Positions 15,342 through 24,123 of a DNA stretch of 30,497 bases are shown piece by piece; positions within the stretch are counted from its first letter, which is position 1, and the number at the start of each line of letters is the position of its first letter. The DNA comes from Verrucomicrobiota bacterium. Lineage in GTDB: Bacteria > Verrucomicrobiota > Verrucomicrobiia > Limisphaerales > UBA1096. The stretch is taken from positions 1 through 30,497 of the forward strand of contig JASLKI010000373.1 in NCBI GenBank assembly GCA_030747575.1, written 5' to 3'. The position numbers and the translations under genes were made by a program. The notes beneath the pieces are model-generated. The model was given only the letters and a program-made list of their open reading frames with translations, did no database searches and was not told the DNA's origin.

Positions 15342-18300
15342 ATGAAGAACCTCATCCTCTCCCTGATCTTTCTGGGTGCCCTGCCTAGCTTCGCGCAACA
15401 ACTGAAGTTGCAAGCGGAGTACCGCCTCGTATTGCTAGGCGGCGGCCTCGGAGCACGCATGATGCACTATGGTCATTTCGAAACCGCCCTCCATGAACGA
15501 TTCCCCACCCATCAGTTGTTCATTCGCAACATGTGTGACGAAGGGGGCACACCGGGATTTCGGCCCCACTCCGCCCGCAACAGTCCCTGGGCCTACCCGG
15601 GTGCGGAACAGTTTCGCGTGCTCGGAACGGCCAGAGACCGCTGGGGATCCGGTCATACTGGAAACGGGTTCTACAAATCGCCTGATAATTGGCTCAAGAC
15701 ACTGAAGCCCGATCTGATCATTGGCTTCTTTGGCTACAGCGAGTCCTTCGCTGGCCCCCAGGGTCTCGTTGCGTTCAAAGCAGAACTCGCGGGATGGATC
15801 AGGCACACCCAGGCCACGGTCTACAATGGAAAGGCGCCGCCGCAATTGGCCCTAGTCTCCCCTACTGCCTTTCAGGATTTGTCCCAACTTTATAACACCC
15901 CCGATGGCGTGCAGGAGAATGTCAACCTCGCGCTCTACACGAGCGCGATGAAGGAAGTGGCAGGCGCGCACCGCGTTTCATTTGTGGATGTCTTCTCCTC
16001 CACCCAGCAGTGGTTCGAGGCGAGTCCGGAACCACTGACCCGGGACGGTGCATTGCTGACCGATGCCGGGTATGCCAAGCTGGCTCCCCTCCTCCTCGAC
16101 GGAATCTTCGGCCCGAGCAAACGAACCGCCGCTCCCAATCCCCAAACGCTCCGCAGCGCAATCGCGGAGAAGAACTGGCTCTGGCAAAATTTCTACAAGA
16201 TCCCCAACGGAGTCCATGTTTTCGGCCGCAGGCATCGGCCACATGGACCAAAGAATTATCCCGCCGAACTGAAGAAGCTCGCGCAAATGTTGCATGTGCG
16301 CGACCAGGCGATCTGGGCTGCACTTTCGGGGAAAAGCCTGGATCTGCTGGCGGGCGATGCCCGGACCGAGACCTTGCCAGACATGGGCAAGCCGAGAGCC
16401 CGCTACCAGCCCGCGCAAGATGCCACCAAGACAATCGCGGTGCCGGAAGGCTACCAGATCGAGCTATTTGCTTCCGACGAACAGTTTCCCGATCTCGCCA
16501 ATCCGGTCCAACTCTCCTTCGACAACAAGGGGCGGCTTTGGATTGCCACCATGCCCAGTTACCCGCACTACAAACCGGGCGACACCAAGCCGAATGACAA
16601 GCTGCTCATTCTCGAAGACACCGACCATGACGGAAAGGCCGACAAGCAGACCGTTTTCGCGGACGGCCTGCACCTGCCCATGGGCTTCGAATTTGGCCCG
16701 CACGGCGTGTATCTCTCGCAGGGCTATTCCCTCGTTCATCTTCGCGATACCGATGGCGACGACCGCGCCGATGAGAAGGAAATCGTCCTCAGTGGTTTCG
16801 ACGACCACGATACCCATCACGCGATCTCCGCCTTTTGTGCCGACCCCTCCGGTGCCATCTACCTGGGGGAAGGGACCTTCCTGCACAGCAACGTCGAAAC
16901 CGCCTACGGAACGATCCGCAGTTCGAACGGCGGCTTCTTCCGCTACAATCCGGCGCGCCGTCATCTCGAGCGAAGCGTGCGGCTTTCCATTCCCAATCCC
17001 TGGGGCATCGCCTTCGACGAATGGGGCCAGAATTTCTTCGCCGACACCTCGGATCCCAACATGCGATGGATGCTGCCCGGGTCGGTGCGGGTGGGTTACG
17101 GCAACTTCGCGCCCAATCCGCCGAATCTTTTGTCCGTCCGGGTGCGGCCCACCTCCGGTCTCGAGTTTGTCTCCAGCCGCCACTTCCCCGACGAAGTCCA
17201 GGGCGACATCCTGATCAACAATACGATCGGATTCCTAGGCACCAAACAGCACACCATGGCGGACGAAGGCACCGGATTCAAAAGCACCTTTCGCCACGAT
17301 CTCGTCAAGGGATCGGACCGCAACTTCCGTCCGGTCGACATGGAGTTTGCACCCGATGGCTCGCTCTACCTGGTGGACTGGCACAATGCCCTCATCGGCC
17401 ACATGCAGCACAACGCCCGCGATCCCGATCGTGATCACAGTCACGGGCGGGTCTTTCGGATCACCTACCCCGCCCGACCACTGGTCAAACCGGCTCAAGT
17501 TGCCGGGGCCTCCATCCCAGCTCTACTCGACAACCTGAAGTTGCCGGAATACCGCACCCGCTATCGCACTCGTCGCGAGCTGCGGGGACGCGATGGAAAT
17601 GCCGTTATGGCCGCTCTCCATAAGTGGAGTTCCTCTCTCAATCAAAGCGATCCTGGATTTGAACATCACCTCTTAGAGGCCCTCTGGGTGAGCTGGGGAC
17701 TGAACCGCGTTCATGAAGTTCAGCCTCTCCTGAATCAACTCCTCCGCGCCAAGGACTATCGCGCGCGCGCCGCCGCCGTGCGGGTCCTGCGCTACAGTGG
17801 TCACCAAATCTCGGACCACCCTTACCTGCTCCGCGCCGCGGCCGCTGATGAACACGGCCGGGTGCGGATGGAAGCGATCGTGGCTGCATCCTGGCTGGGC
17901 AAAACAGAGGGCCTCTCCGTGCTTGAGGTCGCCTCCAAACCCCGAGTCCCCAAAGCGGTGGTGAGCAAGACGACGGAAGCGACCCTTGACGGAAAAGGCG
18001 TCCTGCATTTTGCCGGAGGATCCCTCGGCACCACCCCGGTGGACACCATCACAATCTCCCTTCCCGGGCCGAACCAGACTCTGAATCTCGCCGAGGTCGA
18101 GATTGTCAGTGGAGGCAAGAACATCGCAGCCCAAGCCCGGGTTTCCCAATCCTCCCGCTATGACGACACCTTGCTGGTCCCCTTGTTGATCGACGGAAAT
18201 CCCGATACCTTCGCCCACAGTAAGGGGGGGGACAACAATCCCCGCTTTGTCTTCAAGTTCCCCCGTCCGTTGGTCATCGACAAAGTGAAGGTCTTCAATC

Positions 18301-18923
18301 GCAAGGGCTACGAAGGGCGCTTCAGGAACGGTCAAGTGACCTTCGCTACCGCGGGCAGGGATCTCTTGACCATCAAGGCCAATCTGAACGCACGCATTTC
18401 GGTGGCAGGAATGGATTCCTGGATCGCGCCCGTCTACAAGACCGCCCTCGCCTACCTCCAGGGACAGATCATTGAGGCCGATGCGGCCCCCGTTTACACG
18501 ACTCATCTGACCGGCGTCGAGAAGTCGATTTTTCTCCGAGGGGCTGAGGTATTCAACCGCGAAGGACACTGCATCACCTGTCACCAGTCCGATGGCAAGG
18601 GCCTACCTGCCGCGCAGTTTCCTCCCCTCGCCGGCAGCGAGTGGGTCACCGGCCCTGAAGAGCGCCTCATCAAATTGACCCTGCACGGATTGTCCGGGCC
18701 AATTGAAGTCAAGGGAGAGAAGTTTCCCGGCGTCGTTCCCATGACGCCCTTCAAAATGCTTTCCGACCAGGAAGTTGCCGAGGTTTTGTCCTTTGTGCGC
18801 AACACCTTTGGAAACAAGGCCCCAGTGGTGACCGCGGAAACGGTCAAGAGGGTGCGCGCCGCAACTCAATCGCAGAAGAGGTTCTACACCCCGGCGGAAC
18901 TCCGCAAAGCATACCCCCAGTGA
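15342..18923 (+). CDS. Multidomain PVC-type dehydrogenase: degenerate SGNH + beta-propeller + HEAT + discoidin-like + cytochrome c
   Basis: 1193 residues with signal peptide (to about residue 18, SFA/QQ). Residues 25-258 are an SGNH-hydrolase-like domain that has lost its catalytic residues: the GDS position reads GGGLG, the usual FGxNESFAG reads FGYSESFAG, and the terminal DGxHLT reads DGALLT. Residues 367-705 are the PVC membrane-bound dehydrogenase propeller (VPEGYQIELFASDE, DKLLILEDTDHDGKAD, FAPDGSLYLVDWHNALIGH). A HEAT-like helical stretch follows (about 720-870). A galactose-binding/F5-8-type domain comes next (about 885-1005), then cytochrome c with CITCH (about 1077) and a distal Met. 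This suggests sugar or alcohol oxidation in the envelope with electrons passed to the fused haem. Base composition is visibly more G+C rich than the genes on either side, hinting at recent acquisition. Confidence 0.88.
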   Translation: MKNLILSLIFLGALPSFAQQLKLQAEYRLVLLGGGLGARMMHYGHFETALHERFPTHQLFIRNMCDEGGTPGFRPHSARNSPWAYPGAEQFRVLGTARDRWGSGHTGNGFYKSPDNWLKTLKPDLIIGFFGYSESFAGPQGLVAFKAELAGWIRHTQATVYNGKAPPQLALVSPTAFQDLSQLYNTPDGVQENVNLALYTSAMKEVAGAHRVSFVDVFSSTQQWFEASPEPLTRDGALLTDAGYAKLAPLLLDGIFGPSKRTAAPNPQTLRSAIAEKNWLWQNFYKIPNGVHVFGRRHRPHGPKNYPAELKKLAQMLHVRDQAIWAALSGKSLDLLAGDARTETLPDMGKPRARYQPAQDATKTIAVPEGYQIELFASDEQFPDLANPVQLSFDNKGRLWIATMPSYPHYKPGDTKPNDKLLILEDTDHDGKADKQTVFADGLHLPMGFEFGPHGVYLSQGYSLVHLRDTDGDDRADEKEIVLSGFDDHDTHHAISAFCADPSGAIYLGEGTFLHSNVETAYGTIRSSNGGFFRYNPARRHLERSVRLSIPNPWGIAFDEWGQNFFADTSDPNMRWMLPGSVRVGYGNFAPNPPNLLSVRVRPTSGLEFVSSRHFPDEVQGDILINNTIGFLGTKQHTMADEGTGFKSTFRHDLVKGSDRNFRPVDMEFAPDGSLYLVDWHNALIGHMQHNARDPDRDHSHGRVFRITYPARPLVKPAQVAGASIPALLDNLKLPEYRTRYRTRRELRGRDGNAVMAALHKWSSSLNQSDPGFEHHLLEALWVSWGLNRVHEVQPLLNQLLRAKDYRARAAAVRVLRYSGHQISDHPYLLRAAAADEHGRVRMEAIVAASWLGKTEGLSVLEVASKPRVPKAVVSKTTEATLDGKGVLHFAGGSLGTTPVDTITISLPGPNQTLNLAEVEIVSGGKNIAAQARVSQSSRYDDTLLVPLLIDGNPDTFAHSKGGDNNPRFVFKFPRPLVIDKVKVFNRKGYEGRFRNGQVTFATAGRDLLTIKANLNARISVAGMDSWIAPVYKTALAYLQGQIIEADAAPVYTTHLTGVEKSIFLRGAEVFNREGHCITCHQSDGKGLPAAQFPPLAGSEWVTGPEERLIKLTLHGLSGPIEVKGEKFPGVVPMTPFKMLSDQEVAEVLSFVRNTFGNKAPVVTAETVKRVRAATQSQKRFYTPAELRKAYPQ

Positions 18924-19249
18924 ACACGATCCGGCGACTTAGGTATATCGGGCTCATTGAGGGTGTTTCAAGCCTGCTGCTTTTCTTCGTAGCGATGCCC
19001 CTAAAATATCTCAATGATATGCCCCAAGCTGTTACCGTAGTTGGGGCAATACACGGCTTTTTATTCATTCTTTACATGCTCGCGCTTGGCCAAACAATGA
19101 TCCAACTCAAGTACTCACTGGGCTGGGCTGCCAAGGTGTTCATCGCGGCGATTTTCCCGTTCGGGCCGTTTTTCATTGAGCCAGACCTTCGCCGCGAACA
19201 GGTTAAATTGGAAAACAAGGCTGCGACTAGTTCATATACCGAGCAATAA
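18920..19249 (+). CDS. DUF3817 family small integral membrane protein
   Basis: 109 residues from a GTG that overlaps the preceding stop by 4 bases (GTGA), so it is translationally coupled to the PVC dehydrogenase. Three hydrophobic helices are visible (about residues 10-28, 36-58 and 68-88). The pattern IRRLRYIGLIEGVSSLLLFF, then GAIHGFLFILYMLAL, then FIAAIFPFGPFFIEPDLRRE is that of the DUF3817 inner-membrane family. The function of the family is not known. Unlike its upstream neighbour it is not obviously G+C rich. Confidence 0.8.
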   Translation: MNTIRRLRYIGLIEGVSSLLLFFVAMPLKYLNDMPQAVTVVGAIHGFLFILYMLALGQTMIQLKYSLGWAAKVFIAAIFPFGPFFIEPDLRREQVKLENKAATSSYTEQ

Positions 19250-19252
19250 GCC

Positions 19253-19288
19253 ATGACAGATGAAGAATTGAAAGCTCAAGGCAGTTAA
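19253..19288 (+). repeat. Orphan ankyrin-tail repeat, copy D
   Basis: A 12-codon frame, MTDEELKAQGS then TAA, begins 3 bases after the DUF3817 stop. It matches the end of the ankyrin tail (TGEELKAEGK). Seventeen bases after its stop lies GCAACAGTTAAAACG (19306-19320), which recurs at exactly the same distance after the stop of ankyrin gene 2. Confidence 0.75.
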
Positions 19289-19305
19289 ACCAACCCGCCT
19301 CTACA

Positions 19306-19320
19306 GCAACAGTTAAAACG
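19306..19320 (+). repeat. Conserved 15-mer downstream of ankyrin tail D
   Basis: GCAACAGTTAAAACG here is identical to 24069-24083. Both copies start 17 bases after the stop codon of an ankyrin tail. This shows that the repeated unit includes noncoding DNA beyond the tail. Confidence 0.8.
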
Positions 19321-19340
19321 GTGGCAATGCGAAAAGAAAC

Positions 19341-20744
19341 TCACACTTCGCCTAACGTACTGGTGCTGCCGCCGAAGCTTTCAGTCTCCACTCCGAGTTT
19401 GTGAAGCATGGTGAGGTATAGGTTGGAGAGCGGTAGCTCGGTGTAATCCATTTCGGCGCGCCAACCAGCATCGGTGCTGATGCCGGAAGTTGCCTGATGG
19501 TTTTTGTTGCCCTGGCCATACTTGATGTATTGACCGTGCTTGAAGTTCATGTTGCGGCCGCCGATCAAGAGCAACGGGTAGTTGCGTGAGAGGTGGAAGG
19601 CGCTGGAGGCGGAGCCGAACAGGAGTGCGGTGTTGTCGAGCATGTTGCCCTCGCCTCCGGGCTCGGGCGTAGCCTTGAGCCGGCTGGCAAAGCGGCCGAG
19701 TTCCTCGTTGATGAAACGGCAGTAGATGCCAAAGTTCTTGAATCCGCCGGGCTTCTTGGTTTCATGCGAAAGATGGTGGGTCGCCTTGTATCCCACTGCA
19801 CGAGCAAGGTAGTCACTGATACCCACGCCGTTTTCACGGCCAAGCTGGTAGGTCGCCACGCGTGTGGTGTCTGTCTTGAACGCGAGGTAAATCAGTTCGT
19901 ACATCGTCTGTAGGTAATTGCGCGGATCCTCGGGAGTGACATCGAGCTTAAGGTGATCTACGTCCACGCGCGGTAAAGGAATATTAAGCCAACGCTTGGC
20001 CTTCTCGATCTTCATTTCCGTATCCCGCACGGACTGTAAATACTCTGCAAGTGTTTCCTGGTCGGTCTTGGAGAGCGTACGCTTCAGTGAGCGGGCGTCC
20101 TCCATGAGGTCATCAAGGGCGCTTTTGCTCAAGGCAAGGCGGCGTGCGGCGTTCAGATTACTCTTCACGAAGAGCATGTCGAAAATGCGCTTGGGCTTGT
20201 GCTCGGCGGGGATGGGTCGGCCATTGCTGTTGTAGGACATCGTCTGCGCCCCGCGCGGCGATCCGGTGCCGCCGTCGGTGGACATCACGAGCGACGCATG
20301 CCGGGTATGCTCGGCGGAATGTGCGGCGAACACCTGATCGAGCGAGATGCTATTTTGATAATCGCCATCCGCACCAGTATTCGCACCGGTGAGAAATTGA
20401 TCCGCATTGGAGTGACCGTGCACCCGCCGTACTGCCGGGTGGGACAAGCCGGAAAACACCGTCAGCTCATTGCGCAACGGCTTGAGCGTCTCCATGCATT
20501 TGGTGAAGGTAAAGTCCTTGTCCTTGCCGTGCGGAAACCAGCTCCAGTCCTTGAAGGCTGGATCCTTCTCCAGCGGCATGGGCACGCCGTCAGGCAGGTA
20601 AAAGCAGGCAAGCCGTTTGCGCTTCACGGGCCGCTGCACCGGGCGGGCCACGCCAGTGAAGGATTCGAACCACGGCAGGGCCAGGGCCACGCCAGTGCCG
20701 CGAAGAAATTTCCGGCGATCAAGTGAGGAAAAATTTATGTTCAT
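19341..20744 (-). CDS. DUF1552 family exported protein (second copy)
   Basis: 467 residues starting at an ATG with a strong Shine-Dalgarno site 8 bases upstream. The N-terminus SSLDRRKFLRGTGVALALPW carries a twin-arginine-type signal. Family blocks are RLACFYLPDGVPMPLEKDP, LTVFSGLSHPAVRRVHGHSN, SLDQVFAAHS, and the C-terminal NMLDNTALLFGSASSAFHLSRNYPLLLIGG...GQYIKYG. It is clearly diverged from the first DUF1552 protein in the window, so this is not a recent duplication. The upstream DUF1592-type gene ends 19 bases before it, forming the usual pair. Function unknown; it is presumed to act with the cytochrome partner in the envelope. Confidence 0.9.
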   Translation of the reverse strand: MNINFSSLDRRKFLRGTGVALALPWFESFTGVARPVQRPVKRKRLACFYLPDGVPMPLEKDPAFKDWSWFPHGKDKDFTFTKCMETLKPLRNELTVFSGLSHPAVRRVHGHSNADQFLTGANTGADGDYQNSISLDQVFAAHSAEHTRHASLVMSTDGGTGSPRGAQTMSYNSNGRPIPAEHKPKRIFDMLFVKSNLNAARRLALSKSALDDLMEDARSLKRTLSKTDQETLAEYLQSVRDTEMKIEKAKRWLNIPLPRVDVDHLKLDVTPEDPRNYLQTMYELIYLAFKTDTTRVATYQLGRENGVGISDYLARAVGYKATHHLSHETKKPGGFKNFGIYCRFINEELGRFASRLKATPEPGGEGNMLDNTALLFGSASSAFHLSRNYPLLLIGGRNMNFKHGQYIKYGQGNKNHQATSGISTDAGWRAEMDYTELPLSNLYLTMLHKLGVETESFGGSTSTLGEV

Positions 20745-20752
20745 GGCCCTTG

Positions 20753-20758
20753 CTCCTT
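20753..20758 (-). promoter_or_regulatory. Ribosome-binding site of second DUF1552 gene
   Basis: AAGGAG on the minus strand, 8 bases before the ATG at 20744, inside the 19-base gap between the two genes. It is one of few clear Shine-Dalgarno sites in the window and fixes this start. Confidence 0.8.
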
Positions 20759-20763
20759 CGAGC

Positions 20764-23343
20764 TTATTTTAACTGGAACAAATCACTTTTCACAATCAGA
20801 AAGATCAAGTCCGCCAGACCGTCACCGCGTTTGCGGAGATCGGCGGTAATACGGTCGACTTGCGAGCGGTCGCCAAAGGTCAACGGTCGGCCCAGAGCGT
20901 AGGCCGCCATCTTGTGCGCCATCGAGCGCGCGAACTGATCCTGACGGTTGGCGAGCAGGTAGTCTTTCAATCCCTTCATGCCGCGCAGCTCGTCTTTGTT
21001 GAACAACACGCTGGCGGCATCAACCGGATCCTTGCCGATTTTGTCGCGCCACAGGCCAACGGCATCGAAGTTCTCAAACGCAATCCCCCACGGATCGATC
21101 TTCGAGTGGCACGAGATGCAGGCGGGATTGTTGCGGTGATCTTCCATGCGCTCCTTGAGTGTAAGCTTGAGGATTTCCGGGTCGGCCAAATCAATCTCCG
21201 GCACGGCCGGTGGTGGTGGCGCCGGTGGATCGTTCAACAGATTTTCCAGCAGCCAAATGCCACGCTTAAGTGGGTGCGAATCCTTGCCGTCCGAGTTCAT
21301 TGCCAATAGTCCCGCCTGCGTGAGCACGCCGCCACGCCGGTTGCTCGCCTCCAGCTTAACCAGGCGCAGGCTGTTGCCGATCACCTCCGGCAGCCCGTAA
21401 TGCCGCGCGAGTCGGTCGTTTACCATCGTGTAATCGGACTGGAGAAAATCCATCACCGTGCGGTTCCGCTTCAGCACCTCACCGAAGAAGGCGATCGGCT
21501 CCTCACGCATCGCCTCCATCAGCAGTGGGTCAAAACGCCCGTACACCTTGGAATCGATCTTCAGGAAATCCAGTAGTTCCATACCCAACCATTGCCGCGT
21601 GAAGTAGCGGGCAAACCGATCGGCCTTGGGGTCTGCCAGTAGTCGGCGTGTCTGTGCCTGCAGCACGAGCGGATCGCGCAACTTACCCTTGGCGGCAAGG
21701 TTCAGTAGTTGCTCATCGGGTATGCTGCTCCACAGGAAAAATGAAAGCCGACTGGCCAGCTCAAAACCCGAAATGCGTTGGCTTTCTTTTTTGGCATCCA
21801 CTTCACCAGCTTGAACGAGATAAAGAAACTTCGGCGAGGACAACACCGTGGCCAACACCTCAATCATCGCCTCCTGAAAGTCATCGCACTGCAGTCGAAG
21901 CTTGGCGAAGAGGACCAGCTTTTGGTCGATCTCCGCCGCGGTCACGGGTCGGCGCCATGCACGTCGCATGAACTTCTCCAACACTTCGCGCGCATATTTT
22001 TTCTCGTCCGCCTGATGATCGCTCTGAAAGAAAATGCGTGTATGCGATTCTGGCGGCCATTGCTCATGGACAGGTGCAGTGATCTCCACATAATCGATCT
22101 GCACAGTCACCGACGTGCTCGAGCAGTTCTGAAAATAGAGAAACTCCGCGGGATTCGGCAGCTGGCCAAGTTTCTGGGTGTGGCGGTAGGCGTTGCGTGC
22201 AATTTCACCGAGCCTTACGTCCCAGTGATAAAACTCCGGCTTATCTGGTGAAGCCGTAATGGTGATATCACGTTCACCCGCGCGCACGGCAACACGCGAA
22301 TCGTTACTAGCTTGGTTGCCGAAAAACAATCGCAGCGTCGGCGGATGTTTACCCTCTGGTGCCACTCGCGCCGCCCGAATGCGCACGCGCATGGTGCCCA
22401 CGTCCGGCAGGCCATCGCCCACATCGACAATGTACTTCGAATTCGCCGGGATCACCACCACATCCAGCAAAACCGGCGGAACCTTTGGCCGGGTAAGGCT
22501 CGGGGTCCAAGCGTACTTGGCTCCCCCATACCCCCAATGCGTCTTGACACCGTGACCCGTAATCAGATTCTTGAAATGAGCACTGCCTGGTTTTACCGAG
22601 TACTTGGCAGCTTGCTTTTCTAAGGCTTTTTGAAGTGTGGTAACACCATTTTCAATCTGCTTCTTTTTCTTTTCCACAAAAGCTGCATACGTGGCATCAA
22701 CTTGAGCCGAGGCAGCTTTCATTGTTATCCCGTAGTAAACTGGTTTGGGCCGTTCCCCGCGCACGGTCACCCGCTCCAGCGCCTTGCGCGCCAACTCACG
22801 ATATTGCTCAAATTGCACCACCGTCATCTGCAGCATCTCGGAGCTATTCTTGAAGCCGTCCTCCGAGACCGTCTCCGGCGGCAGATCGCGAGAGAAATCA
22901 TGCGGCAAGCCCAGCAGATCCTGCAGCACGTGCTTATACTCGTAGCGCGTCATGCGCCGGAACGACGTGTGCCCCTGCTCGCTCCTCCGCACCTGAGAAG
23001 CAACCAGAATCTCGCCGGACACCCAATCGACAATCCGCGCCTTCTCGGCATCCGTCAGCTGCACCTTCGCGTCCTCCGGTGGCATCTCACCATTACTGAT
23101 TACGTCGAACACCTCCAGCCACCAGCTGACATCTTTCCCCTTCAGCAAATCGGGATCCAGCGCATCAATCCGAAGCTTGCCCTTCTGTTTCTCCGGCCCG
23201 TGACACCCAAAACACACCCGCTTAAGAACCGGCTCCACCCGTGTCCGAAAAGCCTCCAACTTAGCCTTGGGCACATCCCCCGTCTTGGCCACCAATGTCA
23301 GGTTGGACAGAAAGGCGAATAGTAAGGTGGTTAATATTCGCAT
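20764..23343 (-). CDS. Di-haem DUF1587/DUF1595/DUF1592/DUF1588/DUF1585 exported protein
   Basis: 859 residues with signal peptide (to about residue 19). A planctomycete-type cytochrome domain follows with CFGCH (about residue 44) and the GKLRIDALDPDLLKG and GEMPPED motifs. Then come DUF1587 (FRRMTRYEYKHVLQDLLGL), a central beta-rich region of about 250 residues holding a carbohydrate-binding-like fold, DUF1595 (RRAWRRPVTAAEIDQ), DUF1592 (RLSFFLWSSIPDEQLLNLA, then RQWLGMELL) and DUF1588 (GGVLTQAGLLAMNSDGKDSH, and a second haem motif CISCH followed by IDPWGIAFENFDAVG). DUF1585 forms the C-terminus. This is the longer relative of the protein at 7657-9957: it has the PSCyt1-type N-terminal haem domain and lacks PA14. 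It pairs with the downstream DUF1552 gene. The substrate is unknown. Confidence 0.9.
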   Translation of the reverse strand: MRILTTLLFAFLSNLTLVAKTGDVPKAKLEAFRTRVEPVLKRVCFGCHGPEKQKGKLRIDALDPDLLKGKDVSWWLEVFDVISNGEMPPEDAKVQLTDAEKARIVDWVSGEILVASQVRRSEQGHTSFRRMTRYEYKHVLQDLLGLPHDFSRDLPPETVSEDGFKNSSEMLQMTVVQFEQYRELARKALERVTVRGERPKPVYYGITMKAASAQVDATYAAFVEKKKKQIENGVTTLQKALEKQAAKYSVKPGSAHFKNLITGHGVKTHWGYGGAKYAWTPSLTRPKVPPVLLDVVVIPANSKYIVDVGDGLPDVGTMRVRIRAARVAPEGKHPPTLRLFFGNQASNDSRVAVRAGERDITITASPDKPEFYHWDVRLGEIARNAYRHTQKLGQLPNPAEFLYFQNCSSTSVTVQIDYVEITAPVHEQWPPESHTRIFFQSDHQADEKKYAREVLEKFMRRAWRRPVTAAEIDQKLVLFAKLRLQCDDFQEAMIEVLATVLSSPKFLYLVQAGEVDAKKESQRISGFELASRLSFFLWSSIPDEQLLNLAAKGKLRDPLVLQAQTRRLLADPKADRFARYFTRQWLGMELLDFLKIDSKVYGRFDPLLMEAMREEPIAFFGEVLKRNRTVMDFLQSDYTMVNDRLARHYGLPEVIGNSLRLVKLEASNRRGGVLTQAGLLAMNSDGKDSHPLKRGIWLLENLLNDPPAPPPPAVPEIDLADPEILKLTLKERMEDHRNNPACISCHSKIDPWGIAFENFDAVGLWRDKIGKDPVDAASVLFNKDELRGMKGLKDYLLANRQDQFARSMAHKMAAYALGRPLTFGDRSQVDRITADLRKRGDGLADLIFLIVKSDLFQLK

Positions 23344-23422
23344 GCCGGGAAATTATCGAACACTGCCGGGAGGTTGGCGATTATTATTTTGCTTAAACAA
23401 GAACAGGATTGTTTCTTGTGTA

Positions 23423-23432
23423 CTTGGCCAAG
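23423..23432. repeat. CTTGGCCAAG palindrome, intergenic copy
   Basis: An exact copy of the 10-bp palindrome, located between the divergent DUF1592 and ankyrin 2 genes, 31 bases before the ankyrin start. It is the only exact copy outside the DUF1549/DUF1553 gene, and its place could suit an operator, though that is inference. Confidence 0.6.
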
Positions 23433-23463
23433 CGAACTAGACTCGCGGCGTAAGCTTAGAATT

Positions 23464-24051
23464 ATGAAACACCTCCTACTCACAACAATCGCAGCCGTGG
23501 TGATGGTTGGGTGTATTGGAGTATCAAAAACTGAGTTACTCAAAGATGAAGATCGAAACCTCATAATCTTGCCCGCTGAACCAGCCGTCGCAACTGCAAC
23601 ACCAGAACCGCCTAGAGCATCAATTCATCGTTCAGCTAGACAAGGCGAAATCGGATTCATTATGCAACATATAGACGCTGGCTCTGATGTCAATGAAGTC
23701 AACAAAAACAATGGACAGATTGCATTACATTACGCTTCGATACACAACCATGTACTCATTTTGAAATTACTAATTGATAACGGTTCAAATGTTAACCTAA
23801 AGGATAAGATAGGTATGACCTCCTTGCATCTAGCTTCACTTGGAGGACATAAGGAAGCAGCTAAAATGCTTATAGATTCAGGCGCTCTTTTAAATACTAT
23901 AAATATACATGGAGAAACCCCACTGGACACAGCGCTCAAGGACTTTAAAATTGATTCGCAGAAGGCAAAATCGAATAAAAAAGAAACCGCCGACCTCCTT
24001 CGCAAACACGGCGGCAAGACAGGTGCAGAATTGAAAGCTGAAGGGAAGTAG
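23464..24051 (+). CDS. Ankyrin-repeat lipoprotein 2
   Basis: 195 residues from the ATG at 23464, which opens a lipoprotein signal MKHLLLTTIAAVVMVGC with lipobox MVGC. An in-frame codon at 23374 would add 30 residues before it and is rejected. After a linker, ankyrin repeats run from about residue 57: SARQGEIGFIMQHIDAGSDV, ALHYASIHNHVLILKLLIDN, TSLHLASLGGHKEAAKMLID, and a degenerate last repeat with an insertion. It ends TADLLRKHGGKTGAELKAEGK. It is a small surface or periplasmic binding scaffold with no known partner. The upstream DUF1592 gene is divergent (120 bases between starts), and that gap contains one CTTGGCCAAG palindrome. It is more A+T rich than the flanking genes. Confidence 0.85.
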   Translation: MKHLLLTTIAAVVMVGCIGVSKTELLKDEDRNLIILPAEPAVATATPEPPRASIHRSARQGEIGFIMQHIDAGSDVNEVNKNNGQIALHYASIHNHVLILKLLIDNGSNVNLKDKIGMTSLHLASLGGHKEAAKMLIDSGALLNTINIHGETPLDTALKDFKIDSQKAKSNKKETADLLRKHGGKTGAELKAEGK

Positions 24052-24083
24052 CCCAGCTCACTTTGGCGGCAACAGTTAAAACG
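23986..24083 (+). repeat. Ankyrin-tail repeat, copy B (native, with downstream extension)
   Basis: The 3' end of ankyrin gene 2 codes for TADLLRKHGGKTGAELKAEGK and TAG. The repeat continues into noncoding DNA as far as GCAACAGTTAAAACG (24069-24083), the same block and spacing seen after copy D. The alpha/beta hydrolase gene starts 40 bases further on. Confidence 0.85.
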
Positions 24084-24123
24084 CCTTGAAAACTGCACTT
24101 AACGCGATGATAGTTGCCTAGCT

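Noticed and set aside
16464..17183. Long minus-strand open frame inside the PVC dehydrogenase gene
   Set aside because: High G+C content opens antisense frames; the plus strand has clear conserved domains throughout.
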